NCBI GenBank assembly: GCA_012295275.1
Contig: CM022670.1
Span: 26,685,244 to 26,749,243 of the forward strand
DNA from: Chrysomallon squamiferum
Lineage: Eukaryota > Mollusca > Gastropoda > Neomphalida > Peltospiridae
Direction: 5' to 3'
Length of the DNA stretch: 64,000 nt
Positions 26,101 through 39,994 of the stretch are shown here, piece after piece. Positions within the stretch are counted from its first letter, which is position 1; the number at the start of each line of letters is the position of its first letter. The notes under the pieces were generated by a model. The model was not told the origin of the DNA. It did no database searches and was given only the letters and a program-made list of their open reading frames with translations. The position numbers and the translations under genes were made by a program.

Positions 26101-29100
26101 GGTAGAAGCAACCTTAAAGAAAGGTGACTCCAATATAGGGCATCCAATACTGGCATTTGTCCTAGTAAATGTTCACCTTCGTTGCTCCACAGTGGGATAA
26201 TGCTAGTGTCTGTACTACCAGAGTGAATGATCTTCCAGAGGAATGTTCCTTTTTGGTAAGCTTCAGTCTGTGGTTTATGTTAAACCTGTTCAGTGGTATT
26301 TGGTACTGTGCCCTCTTTGTTTATAGATTTTATTTGTTTATCAAAAGGCAGTAAAGTACATCCAGCAGATAAAAAACATAAAGCTTCTTAATGTTCTTTT
26401 ATAAAAGATATTTTTATAATTAATTCATGTTTGTAAATACATAATGCATATGTGTGTTTTTGTATGTGCATTTAAGATTTTATACTATTTTGAGAAAATT
26501 AAATTTTACTAACAGACTTTATTATTACAGTAGCTTTTAAAGCCAAAAATTACAGTGTTGTATTTATTTGGAGATTTATTTCTATCTATTAGCAGTCATT
26601 AGAACCACAAATTAGAATTATAAATTGAAAAATACATAATTTAGTCTTAGGCTTTTTCATTGTAAGTATGACCTTGATAATTATTGTCATTGCTCGAAGA
26701 CAACCTCAGTGTAAGATACAACTTTATTCTAGTTAATAAGCATCACAATAATTTGTTGTCAGGAACAAAAATCCATATACTTTACTAATAAACTGTAATC
26801 GATATTTTGTTTTCTATTAATATTTTTCTCTGTGTGTGTGTGTAAAATTCTTCATTCGTTTTCTTTCTTCATAAAAGCTTCAAGAGTATAAAAGTTATCT
26901 TACTGAGAGAGTTTTTTTCTAATCAAAAGATGCAAAGCAAGGTGTGTGATTTTTTTTGATTTTTACTTTTATTTTTATGTTATTTTTTATTTATTTATTT
27001 AGTTTTGTTAGTGTATTTTTTTTTAATATTTATCAAATAATCTGTTTTATTTTGCATACCACATGTATATGGATGTTGCATTTCCCAGTGTGACTGCATG
27101 TCTTAAATGACATGTACTTTTATTTATATATGCATTATAAAGCAAAGATCAATAATTCACTGTAAAAAGAGAATGATTATATTATGGGGATTTTTTTGTT
27201 TGTTTTTTCATATATTAAAAAATAAAATAAAAATTCAATAATTCAAAAATTCGTAAAATATATATTTAAATCTTTGTTTTATTAAACAAGGAAAATAAAA
27301 TAATAAAATTCTCCTATCAGATTAGTATGCAATTAAACATTTTATACTTTTCCAAAAATATGGTAATTGAAAATGTTTTACTGATGGGAATAAATAGGCC
27401 AAAGTAAATGTTAGTTCATTTCTTTTTAAGAATACTTGCACCTAATGCAGTTGACCAAAATGGCAACATTGTTTAAACTAGTGAAATTCCATCTTCCTTT
27501 CTATTTTTTTTTTTTTTTTTTTTTATCTGTATGAAAAAACAATGAATTCAGTAAAAATGTCCATATATCTAATAATATTTTTATTCTTTCTTTGCAAATA
27601 TAAATGAATCTATTTCTTTAACAACACAACTTTAACATTAACTGTTATGTTATAGAAAAGAAAACCTGCTATTGCAATTCCATGGGCTATTTTTATTAGT
27701 TAGTAAAATACAGTAATAAAAATAATAATAATTTTCAAATGATAAAAAAACATGTACCATTACCTTAATAAAATTGACACAGGCTGAAACAAATATATAC
27801 TCAATGCAACATTAAGGATTAATCTTGTGACCCATCACAACACAGATATACACCATAATACTGAACCTAAGCCTGCACCTTGAAATCAGAACCTAAGTAC
27901 CTTTATTGTTCATTGAAATGACCTAGTAGACAAATCACAATTAAGAAAGATGCCTTAAAGAAAGATTCAATAAAATAATTGTATTTTCTTGCTTCTAAAT
28001 GATTATGACCAAAAAAGAATTGCAGAGAAAGAAAGGGTTAGTGAACTGCATCTTCCACAGCATAAATTAAGTCATTATAGAAGCTTGTTTCACTGAATAT
28101 TAATTAGGGAAAAATTCCCATTCAGTATGAATATTATGACCCACTTTGGTTTGACAGCCATCAAGTGCTGACCATAGTGACCGATTGAGTGGGCCACAAT
28201 GACCAGTGGACATGAGCATGTTACTAGTCACCTTTAAGTGCTGGCGCTTATCCAAGGTATGTAGTGTACCATTGTGTGACATGTGTATGTGTGGCTGTTT
28301 CACCAACCTATTATAATTAAATTCACTCACAAGGTTGGTAATCTGGTCCTGTTTCAACAAACTAAAATCAATGTTTGGACTTGCTCGTGCCCACCGGTGA
28401 AGAGTTCAAGCTGGACATGTAGGCACATAGGTGCTGTAGCTTGCCCAACAAAAGATTGCCAGGACTATTGATCAGCCTGCTGATTGACAGCTCGTTTGTC
28501 AGCTGTGCCAGGTTGGCTGGGAACTGACCCGGTTTCTAGACCCATTGACCGCTGCATGAACTGGGCACCATGTGTCCTTCCCTTCAATAGAATGAGCATG
28601 CATGCATGAAACATTTCCAATAGCCATTTACTGGATTATTTTCTCATCATTGACAAGATGCCTGTTGAGAGGATAAATATAGACTTTTCTTTTTTGTTGT
28701 GATGGAAGAATTTCAATTAACTATGAATGATATTAATTTGTCTTATTCAGAGTTAAAAATGTTTATTAATAAGGATAATGTTGAATGAATAGTTGTAAAA
28801 AGTATTTAAAATAACTATAAAGTATATAAAGATAGAATCAGCAGTATGAATATGAATAAAATTTGAAAGCTTATTTGAGACTTGTTTTAACATTACATTA
28901 TAATTGTTTATTTTGAAACCTTCCCAATAAGAAAAAATATATATATATTAAAAAAAAACTCCTGTTTTAATAACATGGATATGAAGACAATAGAACTCAA
29001 AAGGAAGGAAGAAATGTTTTATTTTGCAACATATCTGTGATTTTTATCAAATTATAGATATGACCTTGCCATACATAAAGTGAGATAGGAAACTGCCACT

Positions 29101-29934
29101 CTTCTGATTAGCAGCAAAGTATCTACTATGTATTTTCCATACATTATAAACACTGGAAAATAGATGTATGTAGATTTATCATAAATATAAATTAAAACTA
29201 TTTTGCATATTTTGTTTACTGTTAAACTATAATGTTCAAGTACCAGGTGAAATTTGTAGCAAAAGTACAATTCTAAAGTAGGCCTGAGCAGACCTTTATT
29301 ATAATGAAATAACATAGTTTTAGTTTTTATTTTATTTAATGGATTATATTTCTGTCACTTTCCAAAACAGTACTGAAACTGAAAATACAGAAATATGTAA
29401 AATCAAATTAAAATTGTTGAGTGTTGTATTTCTTTTGACAGATAGTGAAGTACTTGCTTTGAAGTGAATTCATTAATTGAACAGTTTGAAGAACAAACAC
29501 ATCTCTCTTCAGATGCAAAACTACAGCAATTCAAGCATATTCAGATTCTAAATTATGATTTGTTGAAACGTAGAAATCACTGACCAAAAAAAAAAGTGGT
29601 ACCATTGATTTATCCTCAGTGAATGACCGGTTAAGAAAACTGCTTTTAAGGAAGATCTTATGCTTAATTTTCTGAAAGCCATATCAGCAAAAGAACCACT
29701 TTGCTCAATTTTGCTGTCCATCTGGTCAATATGGGCTGGGAAGAAATGACCAGCCATTCACCAATAGTTCAGTTTCATTGTAAATAAACTTCATTCAAGA
29801 GATAAAAAAAAATTATGTTTATATGCATATTTAATTTTATTTCCTTTCTTTAATAATACTTCAGATATTGTTAATACATTAGAAGAAGAAACTACAATTG
29901 CTGTTTTTAGGTGGGGTTTTTTGTTTGTTTTTTG

Positions 29935-29969
<35 letters not shown>

Positions 29970-32900
29970 TTCTTTAAATAATAAAAATTTAAATATACAT
30001 ACAGATGCATTACAAAATATATTAAATATTTTAGGTATTCTAATCCAAATTTATTTATTTGTTTTATATACCATATGACATAATGATTTTAAATTTTCTG
30101 GGTGGAAGGCACAGAAGAAGGTACTTAACAATAGCTTTAAAATTGAAATTAAGAGAAAAGGTTTAAAAGTGAAAGGTTTGCAATTCCAAGAATATTTGGG
30201 TTCTGATATTGGTTTCTGAAGGTCAGACACTGCAGACCAATCAGCTGTTAGATTGAAAGGATAAATTTACATGACTGAGGTGAATGCCCGAAGATGTTCA
30301 CGTAGTCACGTAGGTTTGTTCAGATCTAAATATGGGTGTGAGCATTTTTGTATTTCCTTGATCCTTTTTATTTTGAAAGCATTGGATCTTTCGATTTCGA
30401 TCCATAGTGATATAGTTACCAGGCCGAGGTGAATGTTCGCAAAAACTTTGTGCTGACCAGTAAAACGAATAGTTGAAATTGACACTCTACGTCATCAGCA
30501 GAACAACATCAGCTGATTTGCTTCATCAGTTTGTCCTTTCTAAGCTCTTAGCAAACAACATCAGTGAATGCTTAATCATGTAACTGATCTAAGATGTCCC
30601 AAACAGTCAGCTGTTTTAATGGAAATCTCTTGGTTATCGTCAAGTGTGATGGCCACAATTACATTGTTATTGATAAAATATTTGATCAGTTGTCGTTTTT
30701 CCTTTGGTAACATTTGAGAGTGTTTGCACTTCCAGTCAACAACCAGGTAGTTCATTTCATATTCACGTGTTCTGCTTGTGGAAATCCATGCCAGCTATGC
30801 ATGTCAGTGTTTTTCTTACAGGAAAAACTGAATGTCAAAATAAAACAATAGTTTCTTTGTGTAAAGATATAAATATAAAACATGTGTAAATATTTTACTT
30901 TTTAAGTTTATAAAAGAATGTTCTTGAGGTTTTAAAGCAATGATCAGGATTAGTGAATAAAAGATGATGTCATGAAAAAAAATAACTTGTAGATAGAAGT
31001 TTTTAGATGAAAAGGAAGTTGTAGGTGTTTATTTATTGCTCATATAGATCTGTGCTTTCTTAATAGTTGTAAAGGTAGATTGAATTTCAAAGGTTTCCTA
31101 TCCTTTTTGTTCATTGCAAGTCATTGTATGGGTTTTTGATCACAAAACAGTACTATTGCTTCCAGAAAAGTTTGAGAAACAACCTTCCATCAACAGCATG
31201 CTTTGACAGTGTGATCAAGACTGTTCTTGGCACTGAACAATAGATGGCATTTAAGAATAAAGTGATTGTTGTTAGTGTTAACATAGAATAAGTATATATT
31301 ATTAAAAAAATATGTTTTATTCTGATCATAATATTTCTTCAAAAACAAATAATCTACTATGTAAAATTCAAAAGTTGTTCTTGCTTTATAACATTTTAAA
31401 AACATTTTTATTTTTGATTACATTTTTTTGGTTATTGTGGTTTTATTTTATTTTATTTATTTTTATTTTTTTAACTGTAGATTTGTATGTAAATTACTGG
31501 TATTTGTTTGTTTTTTTTTTTTTTTTTTTACCCTATTTATTTAGTGTATAGTAAAGAAAGAGGACAGTTTTACCATAATAAGGATATTGAAGACAATTTG
31601 GAAATAATCTTCCTACTGTAATAAAATTTTACATCCTGGATAATAAGTAGAAAGGTGTTGTTAGAATTTGTACAAATGTTAAGAAAAAGAAGAAGAAGAA
31701 AAATACAACAACAATTAATCAGTTTATACATACATAAACATAGTAAAATACAGTGATTAATTGCAAAAAAAGTAGAAACAAAAAGAAAAACCAACCAAGA
31801 GTTAATTTACTAAGTCTTGTTTGTTCTTGCATTTATGTGTAAATATATAGTCTTAATAATGCTTCAAACATTTCCATTTTAAGAAAAACAGGCTGTGTAA
31901 ATTCAGCTGTAAACCACCTGAATTTCAGCTGTCTACCTTTTAAATGACCTGAGTACACTATTCTGTAGAAAATAAAAAATGTTGAACTTCCATTACCTAG
32001 TAACCCCGTCAAAAAAGTTCAACAGTGTGCCTATTATTTGCTCAGCCATTTGGATGTGTTACACAAAGGTCACAGTATCCGAAAATAAATGTATGTGTTC
32101 TGTGGGTCAGTTACAGGTTTTATTATCTTTTTTCTCTTTCTTTCTGGAAAAAAGAAAAACTCTTACTTAAATGAGATTGATCACAAATTATGTAATTTAA
32201 ATATCTACAGTTATGATTTTATGTTTAATTAAGAATTAATTAAAGAGTTATTTATGAATACGCATTTCACATCTTCATGAGAATGAATACATTTTGATAA
32301 CACATATTTATTAATAATGTTTTTATATGTTGGGAGACAAAAAAAAGAAGATTAATCATAAGAATACTAAAAGGTTTCTTAACACATCGAAACTTGATAT
32401 CGGTCTCTTTGTTCCAGATTTTTGTTCCAAATGTTTGAAGTTAATTAAAAAGTGTAATATAAACTGACATTACAGAGCTTAATAAGCAGATCCCCACACA
32501 ACCCCCAAAACAAAAAAACAAAAACAAAAAAAAATATCAAATTTAGTACTAGTAGAGCTTTTTGGTTTATTGGTTTTTAGTGGGTGTCTCATTTATTCTT
32601 CTTTCTTTTGTTTTGTTTGTTTGTTTTCTTTTTTCTCCTATTTTTTCCTCTTTTTTTTTTATTATTATTATTTCTTTCTTTGGACTTGGTAAGAATGTTT
32701 TGTCAAGAGTTATATATTGCTCTATTTCTTCACACAGTTTAAAAACAAATACATCTTTTTTTAATTTAAAATTCTATTGTAGTGAATATACTGTCTGAGA
32801 CATAGAATGTATTTATTTACTTTTATTTCTTAAATTACCATTATCGTCTGCCATTAGTTTGGTATCATATACTGTTCTTCAAGTAATTGCAATTTCATTA

Positions 32901-35900
32901 TTGGTTGTATATGTTATTTTTAAATACAAAAAGCTTTGTTCAGTGATGATCAAAAGTAAGTGATACGTGTATGATTTGTTTCAATGATTTCTTCAATTTT
33001 ATAGGTTCAGTTATTTCTGGTGAACCAATGGCTTTTGTCATCAGCTGTTCTCATTGTTTTGAAAAAATAATTCATGATATTAAATTAAAATGATTATTAT
33101 ATTTTATTATCTGTCCTAAAACAAACATTTTACCTATCAAACAGCAGTTTGTTGTATGTAACTTAATTTTACTTTTTCTGTATAAAAAAAATTAAGTAAT
33201 TTGTTAAAACTGGATCATATAAATCTTAAATTTGTAGAACAGAGATTTGGTATGGACACTGTTTGCAAGTTTACATCATTGTAAATATTTCGCTATGTCC
33301 TTATCAGAAAAAGTTGAAAATGAGAATATACCATGTATTCTGCAAAATTGAAAAAGCTTGTGATCCATTTTAAGTCCAAATTATCTGCAGTGGTATTTCT
33401 ACACATCATTATTTAATTCTGACAACAGATTTTTCATTTTCTAATTTTAGATACTACTTTATGTATATGAAATAATGAGTTTGTTCTGTGTACTACATCT
33501 GTAGTATAACGAATGAAATTTTGGCTTTCCAGATATTATTTTGAATGTTTAATTTAATCAAGAATAACATGTACATGAAAGGCAGATATCCAGTTTAGTA
33601 GATATATCATTAGTATGAAAAGATAAGCTCAGAATAAAATATTTGGTAAAAGCTATTAATTACTTTTGTCACTGAACTACAAATTATGTTAGAGATGTGA
33701 CAGTACAGAATTGCCAATTGGTATTGTTTGTCACCTTTTGTATCAATTTACTGTGGCTTATTAAATAACAAATTTGTTTCTATGCAAAAAACTTAGTCCA
33801 TATTTAGATTCATTCATCACAAAATACTCATTATTTAATGCAGAAAAAAATGGTTTGATATGTGTAGCAGGTGTTTTAAATAATTAAAATAGTATTTGAA
33901 ATTTGTTATATGCAAAGCTGTATGTTTAATTAAAGTACTGGGTACGATTTAATAAAAAATTTATGTAATTAAAACTGCAGTATTTTCAGGATGTGTAGCA
34001 AAACAGATGTTCATTGATATGTGTTTTATCTATCAAATAATTTTGACTTCTTATTTTATAATGCTGAGTTCAACAGTGTACTTGTAGCAAAAAAATATAC
34101 TTTCTATCAAACCTTTTTTTTTCTTCTAATAATAGTGTTGAAGTATAGCATTGAAATGTCATTTTTGAGAAGTTGCGAGTAAACTATAATTTTCATTCTT
34201 TTTCATGTTCTTTAAAATTTCATGCAGAGAAATATACATATACTCTATCAAAAAAGAAACAGGCAAAATATTCATGGAATTATCTCTTTGATAAAAAGTG
34301 GCATAATTTCGATATTTATGATCATGTCAAGGAAAAATTGATGTCAGTATCTAACAATGTTCTTACTAGGGATTGAAACATCTGAGGTTCTAGGTCACCC
34401 TGGGGTACCCTTCAGTACAGTTTGTCCCATAGATGGCTATGGCAGCACATTAATGTTCTCATTCAAGGAAAATCCATTGAAAATCTTTTTCAGTCCTATA
34501 TGGGAAGCATGTGACAAAGAAGATTTCATCCCAATAGCATATAGCTGTCAGGTTGCCTTTTATGATTACAACTTCTGCTATGAAATGACTTCACACATTA
34601 TGACACTCCTTCCACCAAATATGTCAACTTGGGTGGCGCAGTTGTTAGCAAAATGTTCTTTGCGGTGCCTATAAAAAAACACTGTCATCCATCAAATTGC
34701 TGTAGAAGGAAACATGACTCGACACTGAACCATACTCACCTCCAGTTTCCCAAGTTCCACCCATGTAAAACTGCACCAGCAAACACATAAATACAGAATG
34801 GGTCTAATAAATGGTCTACTAGCCTATAAGCCATCTTCTGAAAGTCAGTTCAGAATGGTTTGTGCATATACCCTTATCAATCCAGGTATGCATCCAGCAG
34901 TGTTCATTGCTCTGGCAGTTCACATTATTGAAACTGCTGGTATATGTCACAGAGATACGTTATTGTATTCTAGTGGATGTTCATATGGCATGCAACACAC
35001 AACATGCTACAATGTGCTTTAAATTTAATTTAGGGTGCATATGAACATTAACAAACATAGTCATTCAGCAATATTACACCAAAAAAAATCCCCAGTATTT
35101 TGTAAAATCAAACATTTTACTTCTTTCCCTATCACCTATGCGTTTCTTTTTTGACATAGTACATACTGATAGTTTCAGAAGTTAAGTTCATTGTATGACA
35201 ACCTCTTGATCATTTTTGCATTTCTGTGTAAAATATGCAATCTTATTGTTACCTATTGTTTTATTTTGTTATTAGAAAAAAGTTATCCACCAGAAATAAA
35301 TAAAATAATTAGTTAGATTTACATATCTTACATCAAAAGGTATTATTTTATTTGGGATTGCTATTTTTCAGTCTTTTAGCAGTTACTTGGGTATCAGCAA
35401 TTTTTTATTTCAGGTAGCATCTAAAATAGTTTTAACCATTAGAAACCTATTCTTTGCATTTTGAATGTATAATTGATAATATAACTTTTTTTCTTTTTTT
35501 TTTCTGCAGGTCGTGACTATATATGGGGAACTGGAAAAGTTGGCAGAAAGTGTGACTGTAAGTTTATTCCCTTCCATTTGTTTTCTTTCTTTTATTTTTG
35601 AATTATTATTATTTTTTATTGTTTTAAATGTTTTTATTTTTACTTTTATTTTATTATTATTATCATTATTATTATTTTAATTTCTCTAATATTAACAATA
35701 ACTTCAGTTTTTTTTGTGTTTTTTTTTTTTGTTTTTTTGTGTGTTTTTTTAATAATATTAACATTGTCGTTTTACTTTAATGGATTTTTATTTTTATTTA
35801 TTTTGTTTTTTTTGTTTCACTAATTCACATACTTAACTGAAACTTACGGAGTTATTCATATCAGTATTGGTTACTGGTTTACAATGCACTTACTAAAGCT

Positions 35901-36427
35901 GCATTATAAGTCATTATGTGTATACATAAATATACGAATATTTATTTTTAATCCGTTGTCACTAAACATAGTAAATAGTAATTAATCAGACCTGACAAAC
36001 AATTTTTTATTTTATTTTATTTTATTTTTTTTTATTATCAATACCTGAAGTAATTATTGTATACATTAAAAGTAATCTTCAGAAATATAGTTAACAAAGT
36101 ATTCTTTATTTAGACTATTAAAAACAGTTCTTAAAACAAGAAAGCTTGAAACAGTAATACATTTTATTCATAATTAATTTTGTTTTCTGACAGCTGAAGA
36201 AATGTAAGATTTCTTTCTCTGTTATCATGTAAACTGCTTCCTCTCACTTTTAAACAAAATAATATTGCAAATAATGTGTGTTTAATGTGGATGAATATAT
36301 TTATATCTGGTAAATGATTTATTTAAAGTTTGACTTCAGTTCTTTTAAACAAAAACTGTTCTTTCTGAATGTACATAATTATGTATCTGTATCATCTTTT
36401 CAACTTTCTAGATAAAACCGACAAAAT

Positions 36428-36495
<68 letters not shown>

Positions 36496-39400
36496 AATTA
36501 AAAATGACTTTTAAGATTTTTTTTTTTTATTAAAAAATTTTAATTGATAGAGTAGTAAAACAAGCAATTTTTACAAAGTTGATTTTTTTTTTTTTTTTTT
36601 TTCCTCTCTCTCAGATAATTCCAGAATGTTCCAAGAAACCATTCAAGTGAATTTGTAATGATACTAATTTAATAATGTTCTGTGATAAACATGTTTTGTT
36701 GCTGTATGTAATAAATTTACATTTTACTCATTAACTCAGTAACAGTCTCCAATTTGTTCCTAACTTTGGGTGATCACAACAGCCTTAAACAATTTTTTTT
36801 TTTTTTTAACAATAAAAATGTATTATTTTGTGGCTTGATACCAGATGCTTGCCTTTGTTTACGTTTGTGTATTTTGAAAGAATATTTAATTATATGTATA
36901 TTTTTCATCTGTGTATTAAGTGATAAATGAAGCCAGAGTAAAGAAAGAAAAATGTATCTACATATGAAGTCTAATGTCCTGACATCAAAAATATGAATTA
37001 TTTTTGTTTATTTCAGTTACTTGTTTCTTTTATTGGTTATTCTTAACATTAGATTATTCTCTTTTTATCCTCAAAATATTAATTGTGATCCTTTTAATAA
37101 CTTATTTGTTAATGAAAATCTAAAAAATAATAATAAAGTATTTTAATAGTAAATATTAAAACCTTCAAGTTCATTTTCCTCAGTGCAAGATATATTGTTT
37201 TATTTAGTTATTTGTATTTATTTTATTTTTATTTTTTTTATTTTTTTTTAATATTAGGAGTTACTGATATTTTTTGTTACGGTCTATTTTTTTTAGTGTT
37301 AGTAGTATTTAAAGAAAATTAATGTCAGTAACATTAGAACATATCTTGGTTCAAACTGAATGTCAGGAATTATGTTACATATGAGAAGTGTCAACATGTA
37401 AAATGCTATTCATCAGAATATTGTAATGTATACAAATATAGAAGTAAATCTGATATTGCGCAAGGGTGGGGTGAAATTATTTGGTATATTTTTAAAATTT
37501 GCTGAGTGGGAGATTGTTATCATTCAGGTTTACATTACTATATAACAGGAACCTTTTTTTTTAGTTTTCTGCATTAAGTATATTTTCACTTTTACAAAAC
37601 ATTATGGTAGAGTATATATTAATTTTTGTTAGGGGGGTGAGAGGTTGTTATTAACTATAATAAATTTATGTGTGTGTGTACACACACATACATATACATG
37701 TATATTCATTTGGTTAATTCTGGCAAACTTATTTAAGCTATCTCACTAGTCAAGAATGCTCAGCCATTTATGTTAAGAATTTTATTCATATTTCTATTGC
37801 CATGTTCCTGTATTTTTGTCCATTGGATTAGATACAAGGCAACCTGATATAAGTTCATTTGGTATACTTGCTTCCTGTAATAAGGTATAATTTTTCACTT
37901 CCGGAGATACATTTACGGATGTTACTTTTTAAAAGTTCAGACCCACCCACTTTTTCTTTGGAAATCTCCAACATTAAATAAAATAAGAATTTAATAGTTT
38001 TATTTATCTATTTGGTGTTACTTAAATAGTTAATAAGATTTTTAAGTATAGCTTTGACTGACTTAGATTAAGTCTTTTATTAAGTCTTACAAGAATTATG
38101 ACTTTATTTGTATCCATTTCTTATATAGGCCACTTCCATTTAAAATATTTTAATTAGAAAAAATTATCAACAGTATCAAAGTTCACATTTGACAATAAAA
38201 TGTCACATTTGTTATTTATTCCTTTTTAGCTTTTAGCTTTACTTTATTTTATATTCCATATAAAAATTATATAAAGCATCACTACTATTGTGTGTTTTAG
38301 ATTTGAAATAATCAACTCATTACAGAAAAGTTATTTTGGATCATGTAAAGATTCTTTGAGAAAGCATGCTTCAAAAAGCTAGATAAATAATTTAACAACA
38401 TCATTTTCATTTAATTCATGGGGTTGAAACATCTTTAGAAATGTTTTTCAAATCATTTTTAGTGGAGGAAATCTGTGATTGTTGTCCAGAATGAATCAGA
38501 TTATCCCATGAGCCATATTCCAACCTTCTGCATGAGTTTGTTCTTTTTGAACTGACAGTTTTTTTTGTATTTTTTTTTCCTGTTTTGTTTTTTCCTTAGC
38601 TTGTGGAAAGTGCTTCCATACTGAATGTGCTACAGCTCTTAATGATTCCCACTGTAGCAGAGATCGAAGTACCAAATACATTATTACATCAGATCAGCGA
38701 GTGGTAAGTCATAACAGGTTATGTCTTAATTATTTTATTTATTTACTTCCTCCCCCCACAATTTTGATTACTTTATATTTGCATACATTCAGAATCCTGC
38801 CATGATGTGTAAATTTGTTCTAAATTTATGTTAAATTGTTTCAAAGAAAATAAATGACTATAGATGGCTGTTTGCTTTGTAGTTAGTGTTTATTCCCACT
38901 GCCCTGCCCCTGTTTAGTAGATTGATTACTTGAACATGTATTAATTAATGTCAAATTGAAATGATAGGCTTACTAAACAAGGTGTAAACAAATGCAGGCA
39001 TAATTTTAAATTGTCTGATTTAATATTTTAATGTAATGTTTTACTATTGTCCAGCTTTTGTTTATTTATTTTGTGTATTAACATTTTGCCAGGGAAAATA
39101 AAATAATTATTATTTAACTGCATGCTTGGTTTTGATGGTATTCATTTTTTAAACTTTTTTTTTTTTTTTTTTTTTTAACATTCACCTACAAAGCTTCTAA
39201 CTTTCATTCTAAATGTTTGCTTTGTATAATTCTAAATAGTTTTGTCTGATTAGAAAAATTGTTAATGTTATTGTTTGTCATACAACTTGTGTGAAAAATA
39301 GTTCCAACAAGTTGTGTGTGTTAATATATTTGCCTGCTTAAAAGTAACTACATAATACTTTTTTGAAAAATTTGAAGCTTATCTGATGTGTAAAAAAATT

Positions 39401-39949
39401 GTGAAAACTGTATATTTTCACAGTTCTGTTTCAGCTTGAGAATGTCTTTCTTCTGAAAAAACAACAATAATTTTCATTAACCTACTAAATCTGCTATTTG
39501 AAGTTTTAAACTTAAAGACTTGGCAAGGAATCCTGCACATGTGTGAACTGTCCATTAGTAAAGCTAGCCACAGGGGATCCTTACACCAACTGTGAATTAT
39601 GTAACTTTACAAATTATTACACAATAGTTATGATAACAGGTATGAGTAAAGAGGTTGTCCATTGATAAGCATTGGCCTCCTGACCTAAATCTGTAGGGTT
39701 CATTCAAGGGTGATCTAAGATTAATTTTCAATGATGTTGGTCAGTCTGTGGTCATTGGTGATCAACAGAACAATGTCAATTAAGGTCCAGTTGCATTGTG
39801 ATAAATATAGGTTTTTCTAGCTGGATTATCACCAGTTGTAGTGGTAGGTTTCTGTTGAATTAATTTTGTTTATTTATTACATTGTTCAATACATTATTAA
39901 GTACTTCCAGCTATTATTTGTAAAAAAATTATATATTTAAATGTTAAAA

Positions 39950-39994
<45 letters not shown>

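Larger units (their letters stand above)
21291..35509 (+). other. 14.2-kb intron inside the first C1 domain
   Basis: The intron runs from gtaagt to ttctgcag and splits the first C1 between its second and third zinc cysteines. It is mostly AT-rich sequence with poly-T tracts (for example around 23149-23174, 27507-27525 and 29947-29967). Three islands of mixed composition, at 28.1-28.6, 30.2-30.7 and 34.36-35.04 kb, look unlike the rest and are listed separately. No other p85 exon is seen, and none is needed for the C1 frame. Confidence 0.85.
35558..38599 (+). other. 3.0-kb intron inside the first C1 domain
   Basis: Runs from gtaagt to ttccttag. It contains T-rich tracts, a compound GT/GA microsatellite (36427-36491), and a palindrome of GT and AC units (37668-37691). 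No other exon is seen. Confidence 0.85.

Noticed and set aside
26169-26354. Possible small exon (acceptor at about 26191, GTAAGC donor at about 26254)
   Set aside because: A 63-nt exon here would have to lie inside the first C1 between Cys23 and Arg24 and would break the zinc-site spacing. It has no recognised domain.
28100-28360. 86-codon minus-strand open frame
   Set aside because: No recognised motif. It lies antisense to the SWIM-like fragment and is likely a chance opening in a mixed-composition island.
30480-30560. Hammerhead-ribozyme-like CTGATGA on the minus strand, as in some Penelope-type elements
   Set aside because: The CTGATGA is present but the required GAAA core and paired stems are not found at suitable positions.
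34628-34650. tRNA or SINE A-box-like sequence (ggtggcgcagttgttagc)
   Set aside because: No B-box (GGTTCRA) follows at the right distance and no cloverleaf can be drawn.
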